The notes: generated from the letters alone by a model not told the origin. DNA of 64,000 nucleotides from Flavobacteriales bacterium (GCA_016703105.1 JADJCS010000007.1:186001-250000); one strand, 5' to 3'; numbered from the stretch's first letter, positions 1-9,914 are shown. A program made the numbers and translations.

Positions 1-195
1 CATCATTTCGCAACTCATACCCTCCACGCTCAGGTCCGCGAAGGTGACCGGGGTTCCGGACGTGATCGCCACCTCGCTCACCGTGCGCGCGACGCCCGCG
101 ATAGCAGCGGCCGCACCGGCATCGGACGACGGGGCCTGGGAACAGGCGAAGAGCCCGGCAAGGGCGGTGGAGAGGAAGAGGGCGCGGGTATCCAT
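1..195 (-). CDS. Heavy-metal-associated (HMA) domain lipoprotein, partial
   Basis: Reading the minus strand from an ATG at 195 gives 65 codons that run off the window edge without a stop. The N-terminus is a lipoprotein signal (MDTRALFLSTALAGLFAC) with a lipobox ending at Cys18, so the product should be anchored in a membrane. A small Ala-rich linker follows, then the beginning of a ferredoxin-like metal-binding domain ending in the visible motif VEGMSCEMM. GMxCxxxC-type motifs bind soft metals in HMA proteins; the second cysteine would lie beyond the edge. A Bacteroidota -7 promoter element sits about 50 bases upstream. The HMA call rests on one motif, so it is probable rather than certain. 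It is divergent from the DMT exporter. Confidence 0.6.
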   Translation of the reverse strand, partial: MDTRALFLSTALAGLFACSQAPSSDAGAAAAIAGVARTVSEVAITSGTPVTFADLSVEGMSCEMM

Positions 196-245
196 GGGAT
201 CGGGCGTTGGGTATGGATGGGACGCTTGAGGGAACGGAATTGTTA

Positions 246-253
246 CAAAAGTA
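246..253 (-). promoter_or_regulatory. Bacteroidota -7 promoter element (TACTTTTG)
   Basis: The minus strand reads TACTTTTG, an exact match to the TAnnTTTG -7 consensus of Bacteroidota housekeeping promoters. It lies about 50 bases upstream of the ATG of the partial HMA lipoprotein. The -33 element is weak (TTAG/AGTTCAG region), so the call rests on the -7 match and its position. Confidence 0.5.
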
Positions 254-307
254 GTGTGGGCGGACTGAACTAATGATGCAGGACCCGCCGGAATACCTTC
301 GCTGCGG

Positions 308-1216
308 ATGAACATGGCACGCCAGGGACCCGATCGCGTCGCCTGGGGCCTGTTGCTGTTGCTGGCGCTGATCTGGGGCAGCTCCTTCATCCTTATGAAG
401 CGGGGGCTCTTCCACGAAGGGGTGCCCGTGCTCGGGCCCTTCCAAATGGCGTCCGCCCGGTTGGCGATCGCTTGGGCCGCATTGGCCCCCCTGCTCTTCC
501 GGTACGCGCCGTTGCTGCGCCAGCACTGGCTCCCGTTACTGGCCACCGGAGTATTGGGGAACGGGATCCCCGCCTTCCTCTTCGCAGCGGCCCAAACGCA
601 TATCGACAGCGCCTTGAGCGGCATGTTGAACAGCCTAACCCCACTGTTCACCATGCTGGTGGGGGCCCTCTTCTTCGGAACTCGAATGCGCGGTTGGCAC
701 ATTGCCGGGATCCTGGTGGGTCTCTGCGGGGCGGTCGGGCTCATCGCCATGAAGAGCGCTGACGGGCTTCCCACTTGGTCGGGTTACGCCGTGCTCCCCG
801 TGCTGGGCACCGTATGCTACGGCTGTAGCGCCAACATCGTGAAGCGGCACCTCTACATGTTGCCCTCAGCGGCCACGGCCTGTCTTGCGCTTTCATTCGT
901 GGGTCCGATCGGGCTGGCGGGCGCTTTTGGGGATGGGCTTCCGCAGACCCTCGATACGCAGCCGCATGCCTGGACCTCGCTCGGATATGTCGCCCTTCTG
1001 GCCGTCATGAGTTCCGCACTGTCCCTGGTGCTCTGGAACGCACTATTGAAACGCACCTCGGCGGTATGGGCCAGTAGCGTGACCTACCTGATGCCCGTGG
1101 TAGCCATCGGCTGGGGACTGTTGGACGGCGAGGTGCTTAGCCTGGTCCAGATGCTCATGATCGGCGTAGTGCTGGGTGGCGTGTATATGGTGAACCGCGC
1201 CGAACGCGTAGAGTGA
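308..1216 (+). CDS. DMT-family (EamA) transporter
   Basis: This 302-residue integral inner-membrane protein has about ten hydrophobic segments in two repeated EamA halves (roughly residues 10-147 and 160-295), the usual architecture and length of drug/metabolite transporters. The N-terminal ALIWGSSFILMK segment is typical of the first EamA helix, and the second half has a similar VMSSALSLVLWNALLKR helix. Family members export amino acids, nucleobases or other small metabolites; nothing here tells the substrate. ATG at 308 or 314 could be the start; I kept the longer. It stands alone, divergent from the HMA lipoprotein and convergent with the T9SS protein at 1266. Confidence 0.85.
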   Translation: MNMARQGPDRVAWGLLLLLALIWGSSFILMKRGLFHEGVPVLGPFQMASARLAIAWAALAPLLFRYAPLLRQHWLPLLATGVLGNGIPAFLFAAAQTHIDSALSGMLNSLTPLFTMLVGALFFGTRMRGWHIAGILVGLCGAVGLIAMKSADGLPTWSGYAVLPVLGTVCYGCSANIVKRHLYMLPSAATACLALSFVGPIGLAGAFGDGLPQTLDTQPHAWTSLGYVALLAVMSSALSLVLWNALLKRTSAVWASSVTYLMPVVAIGWGLLDGEVLSLVQMLMIGVVLGGVYMVNRAERVE

Positions 1217-1265
1217 GCGACCCAAGAGCCGTTGGCATAAACCTGCCCCTCTCAACTGGACTACC

Positions 1266-2816
1266 TCACTCGCACACCACCTTGGCCTGCCCCAAGCGCT
1301 GCCCATTGCGGGACGCCACGACCATATAGAGCCCTGGTTTAAGGTTGCCCCGATCCAGTACCACCGTAGGCCCATCGATAAGGGCAGGCTCTTCGCGCAC
1401 CAAATGGCCCATGGCATCGAACCATTGCAAATGGTCCGGATAGCCCCGGCCGTGCATATCGAGCACGGCGTGTTGTGCCATCGGTTGCGGGCGAATGCTC
1501 AGATCCCCGTCATGTGATGTACGTTCAGGTTCCACCCGTGTAGGGTTGTCCTCCAAGTAGCGCTTGCAGAACGTGGGTAGACCGAATATAGTGCTAGACA
1601 GAAAATGGAAGGTCAGCGTTGGTTGTTGCTGCACCATGGGGTCATAAGGCAACAGATTGCCGTAGTAGAAGAAGTTCGCGGCGCCGATCGCGATCCCGAA
1701 GATCAGTTGTCCGTTGGGCGCCAATTGTATCAGCGAACCATGGCGCCGAGCGACTTGATATACCGCGTTCCCAACGCCGCCATGGAACTGGACCAGCGAT
1801 CCTTGTATCGTGGTTTGATCCATGGAGCTAATGTTCAATTGAAGTGGGTACCAGCCATCTGCGCTGTATGTGGAATCCGTTGGCGGAAGGGTATCCCATT
1901 CAGCTAGATACAGGTACTGTCCCGTGGTATCGAACTCCAATCCCATGAAGTGCCTCGCAGGATACCATATCAATTCGGTAACATAGATCGTATCCGTTCC
2001 GATGATGCCCATTGAAATGTTCGTAACTGAATTGAATACCGTGGCAAATGGGCTGGTGGCCACCGTCCCTGCGGCCGCATCGAACTGATAGATCTCCACG
2101 GTGGTGGTGGTATCCGGCGGAGGGCCGTGCGTCACCATGGCCAACACATCACCCTGAACGTTGAACTTCATCGGGCCCCAGAAATCCATGCTCTCGGTGG
2201 GTGTGGCGCTGGGGAGGAAGTTGCTACCCGCATGGGTGATCACCGGCTGTGGAGCGATGCCGGTGGCAGTGAGCAGATAGGACTCGAACGCGTCTGTCCC
2301 GTCCACATGCTGCATGATCCAATATCCGGTGTTGTCCGCGTTCGGGGTGGCGGCCAGTTTCGCCGTCACGCTGTCCGCGTACCAAAAGGTGTTGCCGACC
2401 ACCGCGCCCAGGCCGTTGTTCAGGCTCATGTCCACCTCCACCGCCCCCCCGCGATGGTTCGGCAAGTCCTCGTTGATCAGCACGTAGTAGCGGTCCGGAT
2501 AGGCCGGCTTGGGGAGCATCATGAATTGCGCGGGCTGGCCCCAGCCCAAGCTGGCTGCGTCTCCCCCAGGTATCATCTGGAAAAGGGCATCACGGATACC
2601 AGCACTATCCGCCACCAGAATGAAATTCCCGCTGGTGTCGCTGATACAGCCGGAGCGCGTACCCACCGGATGGCTGCTCACCATGGCAGAGACCATTGGC
2701 GTGCTGAAGTTCATCCAGATGTCCCGGCCAAGGATCCAGTTCTCATTGTGGCGCTGGGCTTGTGCGCAGAAGACCAGGCCTAGTGTCTGTAGGAAGAAGA
2801 CGGTGATCCGTTTCAT
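1266..2816 (-). CDS. Secreted protein with type A T9SS sorting domain
   Basis: The product has 516 residues from the ATG at 2816, which gives a clean signal peptide (MKRITVFFLQTLGLVFCAQAQ); in-frame ATGs further upstream encode no signal and reach into the divergent intergenic region. Residues about 25-430 are rich in beta strands with repeated Asp/Gly/Trp turns, like the beta-propeller-type secreted proteins of Bacteroidota, but I cannot name a domain. The last ~80 residues end with NLKPGLYMVVASRNGQRL and a short basic tail, the shape of a type A T9SS C-terminal domain, so export by the Gld/Por machinery encoded at 20-26 kb is expected. Its function is unknown. Confidence 0.75.
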   Translation of the reverse strand: MKRITVFFLQTLGLVFCAQAQRHNENWILGRDIWMNFSTPMVSAMVSSHPVGTRSGCISDTSGNFILVADSAGIRDALFQMIPGGDAASLGWGQPAQFMMLPKPAYPDRYYVLINEDLPNHRGGAVEVDMSLNNGLGAVVGNTFWYADSVTAKLAATPNADNTGYWIMQHVDGTDAFESYLLTATGIAPQPVITHAGSNFLPSATPTESMDFWGPMKFNVQGDVLAMVTHGPPPDTTTTVEIYQFDAAAGTVATSPFATVFNSVTNISMGIIGTDTIYVTELIWYPARHFMGLEFDTTGQYLYLAEWDTLPPTDSTYSADGWYPLQLNISSMDQTTIQGSLVQFHGGVGNAVYQVARRHGSLIQLAPNGQLIFGIAIGAANFFYYGNLLPYDPMVQQQPTLTFHFLSSTIFGLPTFCKRYLEDNPTRVEPERTSHDGDLSIRPQPMAQHAVLDMHGRGYPDHLQWFDAMGHLVREEPALIDGPTVVLDRGNLKPGLYMVVASRNGQRLGQAKVVCE

Positions 2817-2958
2817 GAGCCACATGCTAAGCTCGCATGAAGAGAGCTTCGACAGGCTTTCCATTCGAGGATCAAGGCCGATAGACTCTAGCCACCTCAG
2901 TTGGGAGAGATCCCTTTCGAGTACGACGAAGCTCGGTGACCATTGCCATCTTTGCCAC

Positions 2959-3705
2959 ATGTACGAAGGCAAGAAGGTGATCGTGGTGCTGCCCGCCTAT
3001 CGCGCGGCCCTGACCCTGCAGCAGACCTATGCCGAGATCCCCTTCCCCTTGGTGGATGAGGTGGTGCTGGTGGACGACAAGAGCCCGGACAACACCGTGG
3101 ACGTCGCACACACGCTGGGGATCAAGCACATTGTGGTACACCAGGTGAACCGCGGTTATGGTGGCAACCAGAAGAGCTGCTACGACAAGGCGCTGGAACT
3201 CGGCGGCGACATCATTGTGATGCTCCACCCGGACTACCAGTACACGCCCTAGCTGCTGGTGAGCATGATCGCCTTGATCGGCAACGAGGTCTACCCGGTC
3301 GTCTTCGGCTCGCGGATCCTCGGGAAAGGTGCGCTCCGTGGTGGCATGCCACTCTACAAGTACATCTTCAATCGCATGCTCACCCTCACGCAGAATGTGC
3401 TGATGGGCCAGAAGCTGAGCGAGTACCACACCGGCTATCGCGCCTACGCGGGCCATGTGCTGCGCAGCATCGATTACAACCGGCTCTCGGACGATTTCGT
3501 GTTCGACAACCAGATCGTCGGGCAGATCTTCTGGAAGGGGTATGAGGTGGCGGAGATCACGTGCCCCACGAAGTACTTCGACGAGGCCAGTAGCATCAAC
3601 TTCAGCCGGAGCATGACCTATGGCTTCGGGGTGCTGAACGTGAGCTTCCGCTACTTCCTCGCGCGTACCGGCATCCTCGGCTGGCCACTGCTGGGTAAAC
3701 GATAA
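2959..3705 (+). pseudogene. DPM1-like family 2 glycosyltransferase with in-frame stop
   Basis: One reading frame of 248 codons runs from ATG 2959 to TAA 3705 but is cut by a TAG at 3250-3252. Residues 5-97 carry the GT-A start (VIVVLPAYRAALTLQQT), the nucleotide-binding VLVDDKSPDNT and the acceptor-side MLHPDYQYTP. After the stop the same frame continues with the expected second half (FGSRILGKGALRGGMPLYK, YHTGYRAY, LSDDFVFDNQ). TAG for AAG, one A-to-T change at 3250, would restore a lysine. Such enzymes usually move a sugar from a nucleotide sugar to a lipid carrier, which suits the adjacent GT39 enzyme that uses lipid-linked sugars. Either a sequencing error or a true nonsense mutation. Confidence 0.8.
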
Positions 3706-3708
3706 GCC

Positions 3709-5321
3709 ATGCTTTCGCTGGGCAAAGCGCGGATCCAACTGCTCATCGCGCTGGGCGCCTTGCTCCTTTTCGTGCCCGGCCTCGGAGCCGTCCATCTCTT
3801 CGATTGGGACGAGATCAACTTCGCCGAGATCGCGCGCGAGATGGTGGTGAGCGGGGACTGGTCGCGCCCCACCATGGGTTTCGAGCCCTTCCATGAGAAG
3901 CCACCGCTTTTCATGTGGATGCAGGCGGCGTGCATGAACGCTTTCGGCATCGGCGAGTTCGCCGCCCGGCTGCCCAACGCCTTGTGTGGTGCGCTGACGT
4001 TGGTGGTGCTGTTCCGCATCGGGTCCCAGGAGCGTGATCCGATCTTCGGATGGCTGTGGGTCATAGCGTACGTAGGTTCCATTCTCCCCACCTCTACTTC
4101 CACAGTGGTATCATCGATCCGTGGTTCAACCTCTTCATCTTCCTCGGGCTCTACACCTTCATCCGCTCGGTGCGGGAGCGATCATTGCGACAGTCGATCC
4201 TCAGCGGCGCTCTGGTCGGGCTGGCGGTGATGACGAAAGGCCCTGCGGCCATCATCATCGTCGGGCTTGCGGTATTCACCTACTGGGCGCTGCAACGCTT
4301 CAAGGTGTTCTTCTCCTGGGCCCATATCGGTGCCATGCTGCTCTCGATGGTGTTCATCATCGCGCTCTGGTTCGGTATTGATCTCCTGCGACACGGCCCG
4401 GACTTCACCGTGGCGTTCTTCGAACGTCAGGTCGCCTTGTTCACCGAGGAGGATGCCGGACACGGAGGCTTCTTTGGATATCACTTCGTGGTTCTATTGA
4501 TCGGTTGTTTCCCTGCTTCGCTGTTCGCGTTGCAGGAGTTGTTGAAGCCGACGAAGGAAGGGGACGAGCGCCGTGCTTTCCGCACCTGGATGATGATCCT
4601 CTTCTGGGTGGTGCTGATCCTGTTCAGCGTGGTAAGCACCAAGATCGTCCACTACAGCAGCCTGTGTTATTTTCCGCTCACCTATCTGGCCGCCCTTCAA
4701 GTGGAGCGGATCTGGAAGAAGCAGGAGGGCTTCGGTTGGTCGCGCTTCGCCATGGGCGTGATCGGCAACATCATCGCGCTCGCGGTGGTCGTCCTCCCCT
4801 TCGCGGCGATGCGTATCGAACGGCTCAAGCCGCTCTTCTCCGCCGATCGGTTCGCGCAAGGGAACCTCGCGGCGAATGTGCGTTGGACCGGTCTGGAGGC
4901 CGTCGCCGGCGCGGTGCTGTTCGCAGCGCTGCTCGCGGCGCATGTGTTGCACAGCAAGGGCAGGTTCCGCCAGAGTTTGTTAGTGAGCTTCGGCGGTGTG
5001 GTCCTCTTCATCTGGTGTGCGCTGTACTTCTTCGTGAACAACATCGAAGGCTACTCACAACGGGCGGCCGTCGAGTTCTTCGAAGCGCGGCAGGACGAAC
5101 CGTGCTACCTCCTTACCAAGAACTACAAAAGCTACGTGCCGGAGTTCTATGGGCGGATGCGTGAACCACAACCCAACGAGGAGGTCCTGCTGGGCGGGCC
5201 GATCGATAGACCGGTCTACCTCTCCTGCAAGATCACCTCTATGGCGGAAGTGGAAGCGTTGGGAACGTTCCACGAACTCTACCGCAAGAACGGCTTCGTC
5301 TTTTTCAAGCGGGAACCTTGA
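3709..5321 (+). pseudogene. ArnT/PMT-like (GT39) membrane glycosyltransferase, frameshifted
   Basis: This is a polytopic membrane enzyme of about 537 codons, three bases after the GT2 gene. The N-terminal loop carries the GT39 acidic motif (LFDWDEINFAEIAREM) and HEKPPLFMWMQA. The frame is lost at a CCCC run (4086-4089): adding one C joins YVGSILP to HLYFHSGIIDPWFNLF in the next frame, which runs on to 5321. The downstream part has about nine transmembrane segments and a soluble C-terminal domain from about residue 440. GT39 enzymes transfer a sugar from a polyprenyl-phosphate donor to lipid A, protein or another acceptor on the periplasmic side; pairing with the GT2 enzyme suggests a two-step donor-synthesis and transfer module. 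The indel is probably a homopolymer error. Confidence 0.8.
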
Positions 5322-5341
5322 CCGGGAGCCCAACATCGCAC

Positions 5342-6022
5342 ATGAAGGCACACATCCACACTCCGACCAACGATCCCCGACAAAGCATCGACTTCTACAC
5401 GCGCCTTGGTTTCACACGGTTATCGGAGGATCCGATGTTGTTCACCGATGGAAGCACGGTGATCGAGGTGGATCCAGACCGGCGCGCGCGTGCGGGTGTG
5501 CGTTGCTACCACACCGATCCCTCGGCGATCATCGCGAAGCTGGGCGTGAAGGCCCATCCCATCAAAGGCGGCCATGTGGTGAGCGATCCGAGCGGGATAT
5601 GGGTGTACATCATGGAAGGAAAGGCGCCGAAGGTGGATATGGCGGGCGTGGCCACAAGCCTGCTCGGCGATTTCGCCGGGCTCAGTGTTGAAAGCACGGA
5701 CGTCGCACGATCGCTCACCTTCTGGAAGGCGTTCGGTCTGGAGGTCACCATGGGTAGTGCGGAACAAGGTTGGGTGTCCCTGGGTGGTGAAGGCTGGCCG
5801 GGAGTGAGCATCATGGCCCCGCTGAACTGCCCGCATCTGTTCTTCAACCCCTCGCTCACCTACTTCAACGGCAAGGAGGGCAATCCAAAGGTGATCGCGA
5901 ACGTGCGGAAGGCAGGGATCCCGATCACCGAGGAGATCACGCATTTCAACAAGGAGGGCATCGCGGACAACATCATCGTGCGCGATCCAGGCGGCCTCGG
6001 GTTCTTTCTCTTCAACGACTGA
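5342..6022 (+). CDS. VOC superfamily protein (glyoxalase/bleomycin-resistance fold)
   Basis: The product has 226 residues from ATG 5342, chosen because the earlier ATG overlaps the upstream gene end. Two betaalphabetabetabeta-type halves are visible: residues 1-85 (MKAHIHTPTNDPRQSIDFYTRLGF) and 110-226 (FAGLSVESTDVARSLTFWKAFGL, ending DPGGLGFFLFND). The paired pattern SIDFYTRLGF / SLTFWKAFGL is the hallmark of vicinal-oxygen-chelate proteins. Family members include lyases, dioxygenases and antibiotic-binding proteins, and this one cannot be assigned further. It sits 20 bases after the GT39 gene and 3 bases before the PLP enzyme, so the four genes look like one transcript. Confidence 0.8.
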   Translation: MKAHIHTPTNDPRQSIDFYTRLGFTRLSEDPMLFTDGSTVIEVDPDRRARAGVRCYHTDPSAIIAKLGVKAHPIKGGHVVSDPSGIWVYIMEGKAPKVDMAGVATSLLGDFAGLSVESTDVARSLTFWKAFGLEVTMGSAEQGWVSLGGEGWPGVSIMAPLNCPHLFFNPSLTYFNGKEGNPKVIANVRKAGIPITEEITHFNKEGIADNIIVRDPGGLGFFLFND

Positions 6023-6025
6023 CCT

Positions 6026-7191
6026 ATGGAACCTGACCTGTCCCACATTCTTACCCATCTCGGCGAGGACCGCGAGCGCGGCTACGACGCGGTGGTGCCA
6101 CCCATCGTGCAGAGCGGGAACTTCACGTATCCCACCGTGGCGGCGATGCGGGCCACGGTGCAGCAGGAGTTCGACAAGCCCCTTTTACACACGCGGCTTC
6201 AATCCGACCGTGGCGGTGCTGCGGAAGAAGATCGCCGCGCTGGAACGCGCCGAAGATGCGATGGTGTTCAGTAGCGGGAGCGCGGCCATAGCGGCGGCGG
6301 TGATCAGCTTCGTGAAGGCGGGCGATCACATCGTCTGTGTGCGCAAGCCCTACAGTTGGACGAAGAAGCTCCTGGCGGAACTCCTCTCCCGTTTCGGTGT
6401 GGATCACACCTTCGTAGATGGCACCGATCCGGAGAACTACCGGCGCGCGATCCAGCCGAACACCAAGTTCTTCATCCTCGAAAGCCCGAACTCGCTCACC
6501 TTCGAACTACAGGACCTGGCAGCGGTGAGCGCGATCGCGAAAGAGCACCGGATCGTTACACTTTGCGACAACAGCTTCAACAGCCCGCTGTTCCAGCGAC
6601 CCATCGCGCACGGCATCGACATGGTGGCGCACAGCGCGACCAAGTACTTGAACGGCCACAGCGACGTGGTGGCCGGCGTGCTCGCCGGAAGCCATGAACA
6701 CATGCGCCAAGTCATGGCGAAGGAATTCATGACGCTGGGCGCGGCACCCTCGCCGCACGACGCCTGGTTGCTGATCCGTGGCCTGCGCACGCTGGAGCTA
6801 CGCATGCACCGCAGCGCCGATTCCGCGGAGAAGGTGGCGCGCTTTCTGGAAGGCCATCCGAAGGTGGCCCGGCGTGCACTGGCCGGGGCTGGAGAGCCAT
6901 CCGCAACATGTGCTCGCAAAGCGACAAATGGATCGCGTGGCCGGACTGATGAGCATTGAACTCGACGCACCCGATGAAGCCGCTGTGGAACGCTTCTGCG
7001 ATGCGCTCAAGACCTTCCTGATCGCGGTAAGCTGGGGCGGGTACGAAAGCTTGCAGTGGCCCGTGTGCGCACTGAAGGGACCCAGCGGTTACTATACTGA
7101 CCTACCCTTCACCATGGTGCGGCTCTACATCGGCTTGGAGGATCCCGATCTTCTCATCCGGGACCTGGAGCAGGCCTTGGCGCGGATCTAA
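6026..7191 (+). pseudogene. Cys/Met metabolism PLP-dependent enzyme, two frameshifts
   Basis: About 387 codons, read in three frames. The N-terminus (HLGEDRERGYDAVVPPIVQS), YTRGFNPTVAVLRKKIAALE, the PLP-phosphate region FSSGSAAIAAA and the lysine motif AHSATKYLNGHSDVVAG identify a cystathionine gamma-synthase / beta-lyase / methionine gamma-lyase type enzyme; the lysine of SATK forms the Schiff base with PLP. The frame is lost at a C run (6179-6182, one C too many) and again near 6870-6873 (one extra base), after which RVHWPGLESHPQHVLAKRQM follows as expected. The substrate cannot be decided between C-S lyase and transferase. With the upstream neighbours it forms a tight four-gene run. Both shifts look like sequence errors. 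Confidence 0.8.
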
Positions 7192-7389
7192 AGGCGCACT
7201 CGCGCAGAAGTCGCCGCACAGATCGAGAACCGACGCGATGTGGAGATGGCTATTGTGATCGAGAGGAACGATGCTGTGTAAGCCAACAGGGCACTTGTCA
7301 TGGACACTTCAAGGTAACTGGACCGTTCGGTCGGGTAGCTGAACTCCATGGGAGAAATACCGGCAACGTTCAGATTCCTGCCTCCAAGG

Positions 7390-9828
7390 TCAGAACGTCG
7401 CTCGCAAGGCGACTATGAAGTTCCTACCCGGCGAAGTCATGCCGGACGAGTAGGTTCGATAGCGCGCATCGAGCACATTCTCTACGCCCACCGAAAGCAA
7501 CACCGCGGGTGTCACACGGATGCTCCCTTTCACATCCAGCACTTGCCAAGGCGGGCAGAACGGGTCACCCGCAGCATCCAGTGCGTAAATGGGTTTGTCC
7601 TTCTCGGTGGGAGCCAGTTCCTCAGTAGTGAAGCCATCACTGAAAGAGAAGAGCGCCCGCAGATCAACGCGCCCATGTGCCCAGCGTAAGCCGATCCGCC
7701 CGAAGGATGGGGGTGAATGACGCAGCGGTACTACGCTCACTCCATCCTCCGCATCCTCCGAACCTGACTGGCCCGTGTACCGGACCTCTGCGGAGAAACC
7801 CGCGAACAATATCGCTTCCATGGAAAAGGTCCCGCCCCATACGCGGGCTTGCGCGACGTTCTGGATCGCATCCACGCGGCTCAGGGAGCCTTCATAGAAA
7901 ATGCTGTCCGCACCGTTCAGATCATAAGGCCTGCGCACCATGACATCGTCCACGAGGATGTAGAAAAGTGAACCGCTCAGCTTGACACGGTCCAGGATCG
8001 TCTTCTCCACGCTCAACTCCGCACTATAGGCATACTCCGGTCCGAGATCCGGGTTGGGCACGATCACTGTGCCGGGCTCATTGGAGAACACCTTACCCAC
8101 GTCATCTATGTTCGGGGAACGGAAGCCCGTGCTCAGGTCGATCGCGAGTTTCCATGCGGTCCCCGGTCGCCACGCAGCGCCCATGTTGCCGGTGAGCGCG
8201 CCATTGTTCAGCGAAGTATGCGTGGTCGGATAAGGGAACAGCGTCGTATCGAAAGTCGCCTCAAGACCCGAGCGGCTGTAACGCGCTCCTGCGGAAAGCG
8301 TGAGGCGTTGCGTCAAGTCAGCCATCGCGCCGACATACACCGAACCGGTCCACCACGTCGATCCATCGGGATAACGCGCATTGATGTTCTGATAGGCATC
8401 GTCCACCGTCTCATGCTGTGCCGCGTGGGAACCGACCAGGTTGTGGATGGCCTCCGCGCCGTAGAGCAGTTGAACACGCTTGCCGAGGAACTTCTGCAGA
8501 TCGAGGTTCAGCCAAAGACCATCGACTTGTTCCTTCTGAAGAGTGATCTCTGTTTGTCTGAACCCGCGTTGTGTCCGGCTTTCGTCATACCGCTGGGAAG
8601 CGATCACGAGATGCGCCTTTGTCCATGGGCCACGTTTCGCGATGTGGCTTACCTCACCGCTGATCATCCGCCAGGCCTGTGGCCCGTAGTTCCACACCGC
8701 CCACCGCGCTGATCCATCGCCCCGTGCTGTGATCATCGCGTCATAGCGCGGATGATCGCTGGTTGTGGTGTAATAGCCGTTGAGCCCGACCTCCAGCCCG
8801 TGGATCGGACGGTAGGCGAGCTTCGCCATGTAGGCGTAGTTCTCGAAGGCCGTTCCCATTTGGAGCTTGGGATCCACGTTCACCACCTGGCTATCCACCC
8901 CGTTGAACGTTCTGACGTACCACGGGCGCAAGTAGTCATCCAAGCCATCGGAGCCCATGCGCAGATCGCCGTACCCGGTAAGCGAAGCACTACCGACGAA
9001 GGCGAACTTGCGCGAACCGATGCCGAGGTCCACATGCCCCGCTAGCTCGTTCGCTGCGCTTGCCGATCGCAGATAGCTCGTACCGCGCACCAGCAAGCCA
9101 CTGTCCGCACTGAAACCTGGCCGCAGCAGCCGGAAGTCCATAACCCCACCGATGGCGTCACTACCATAGGTCATGGCCCCTGGCCCGTATACCACTTCGG
9201 CATGCTCCACCGCGTGTACGTCCACGTTGATCACGTTCTGCAAATTGCCAGCGCGGTAGATGGCGTTGTTCATCCGCACGCCGTCCACGACGATGAGCAC
9301 GCGGTTGGCCGCGAAGCCGCGCAGCATGGGACTCCCCCCGGCCTGCTGTGTCTTTTGCACGAACACCTCCCCGCTTTGCTGCAGCAGGTCCGCGCTAGTA
9401 CCCGGGTTGTGGAACGCAACATCCGCCGCGCGCATCACGGTGATCCGATCCGGTACCCGTGTACCATCCTGCTCCCAGCGATTGGCGCTCACCACCATTT
9501 CGGGCATCTGGAAAGGAACGACCACCAGGGCCACCCGATAGCCACGACGGACCACGTCGTCCCAAGCGATCCGCACTACAGGATGGCCTGGAACGATGAA
9601 CGACAAAGTGTCCGATCCCAGGTCCGCGACGACCCTCACTTGCCCGTTCACGTTGGTCGTACCGAGAGGCCGGCTGAACTTGGCGAGGACCTGAACGCCC
9701 TCCAATGGGCGGTCCGCACCCTCCTCCACCACGGTGATGGTCTGCGCCTGTAGCAGGAGCGTCCCCGCCAGGGTGCAAAGGGAACATATGACGCTGCGAA
9801 GCACCACGGCCCAACAAATGAAACGCAC
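7390..9828 (-). CDS. TonB-dependent receptor, haem/haemoglobin-receptor-like
   Basis: This 812-residue outer-membrane receptor starts at a GTG; no ATG precedes the signal peptide (ending LLLQAQ). Residues 30-110 form a short carboxypeptidase-like domain (EGADRPLEGVQVLAKF), followed by the plug at about 120-250 with SPMLRGFAANRVLIVVDGVR and NNAIYRAGNLQNVINVD, then a 22-strand barrel ending in LRATF with a terminal aromatic. The plug wording is that of HmuR/hemoglobin-type receptors, so haem or metal-complex uptake is likely but not proven. It is the last gene of a minus-strand block after its paralogue (10541-12954) and a PepSY protein. A GC-rich hairpin lies directly against the GTG start. 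Confidence 0.85.
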   Translation of the reverse strand: MRFICWAVVLRSVICSLCTLAGTLLLQAQTITVVEEGADRPLEGVQVLAKFSRPLGTTNVNGQVRVVADLGSDTLSFIVPGHPVVRIAWDDVVRRGYRVALVVVPFQMPEMVVSANRWEQDGTRVPDRITVMRAADVAFHNPGTSADLLQQSGEVFVQKTQQAGGSPMLRGFAANRVLIVVDGVRMNNAIYRAGNLQNVINVDVHAVEHAEVVYGPGAMTYGSDAIGGVMDFRLLRPGFSADSGLLVRGTSYLRSASAANELAGHVDLGIGSRKFAFVGSASLTGYGDLRMGSDGLDDYLRPWYVRTFNGVDSQVVNVDPKLQMGTAFENYAYMAKLAYRPIHGLEVGLNGYYTTTSDHPRYDAMITARGDGSARWAVWNYGPQAWRMISGEVSHIAKRGPWTKAHLVIASQRYDESRTQRGFRQTEITLQKEQVDGLWLNLDLQKFLGKRVQLLYGAEAIHNLVGSHAAQHETVDDAYQNINARYPDGSTWWTGSVYVGAMADLTQRLTLSAGARYSRSGLEATFDTTLFPYPTTHTSLNNGALTGNMGAAWRPGTAWKLAIDLSTGFRSPNIDDVGKVFSNEPGTVIVPNPDLGPEYAYSAELSVEKTILDRVKLSGSLFYILVDDVMVRRPYDLNGADSIFYEGSLSRVDAIQNVAQARVWGGTFSMEAILFAGFSAEVRYTGQSGSEDAEDGVSVVPLRHSPPSFGRIGLRWAHGRVDLRALFSFSDGFTTEELAPTEKDKPIYALDAAGDPFCPPWQVLDVKGSIRVTPAVLLSVGVENVLDARYRTYSSGMTSPGRNFIVALRATF

Positions 9829-9859
9829 TGGCCCGGATGTAACGAGTACACCCGGGCCA
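9829..9859 (-). promoter_or_regulatory. Hairpin immediately before the GTG start of the receptor
   Basis: TGGCCCG (9829-9835) pairs with CGGGCCA (9853-9859), a 7-bp perfect stem with a 17-base loop. On the minus strand it ends at the base next to the GTG start codon, so it would cover the ribosome landing site. There is no U-run, so it is either a weak terminator after the PepSY gene or a translational control element. Confidence 0.35.
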
Positions 9860-9882
9860 GCTTGTTGCGCGCCGCGAGAACG

Positions 9883-9901
9883 TCAGAACGAAGCGCGCAA
9901 T
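9883..9901 (-). repeat. 19-bp exact copy of a TonB-receptor 3' end
   Basis: TCAGAACGAAGCGCGCAAT occurs here and again at 10541-10559, where it encodes the last residues (LRASF and stop) of the upstream receptor in minus orientation. Here it reads the same five residues and stop in a frame that has no receptor in front of it. It looks like the remnant of a receptor tail left behind when the PepSY segment was inserted or duplicated between receptor copies. Confidence 0.5.
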
Positions 9902-9914
9902 ATGTGTGCGGTGA

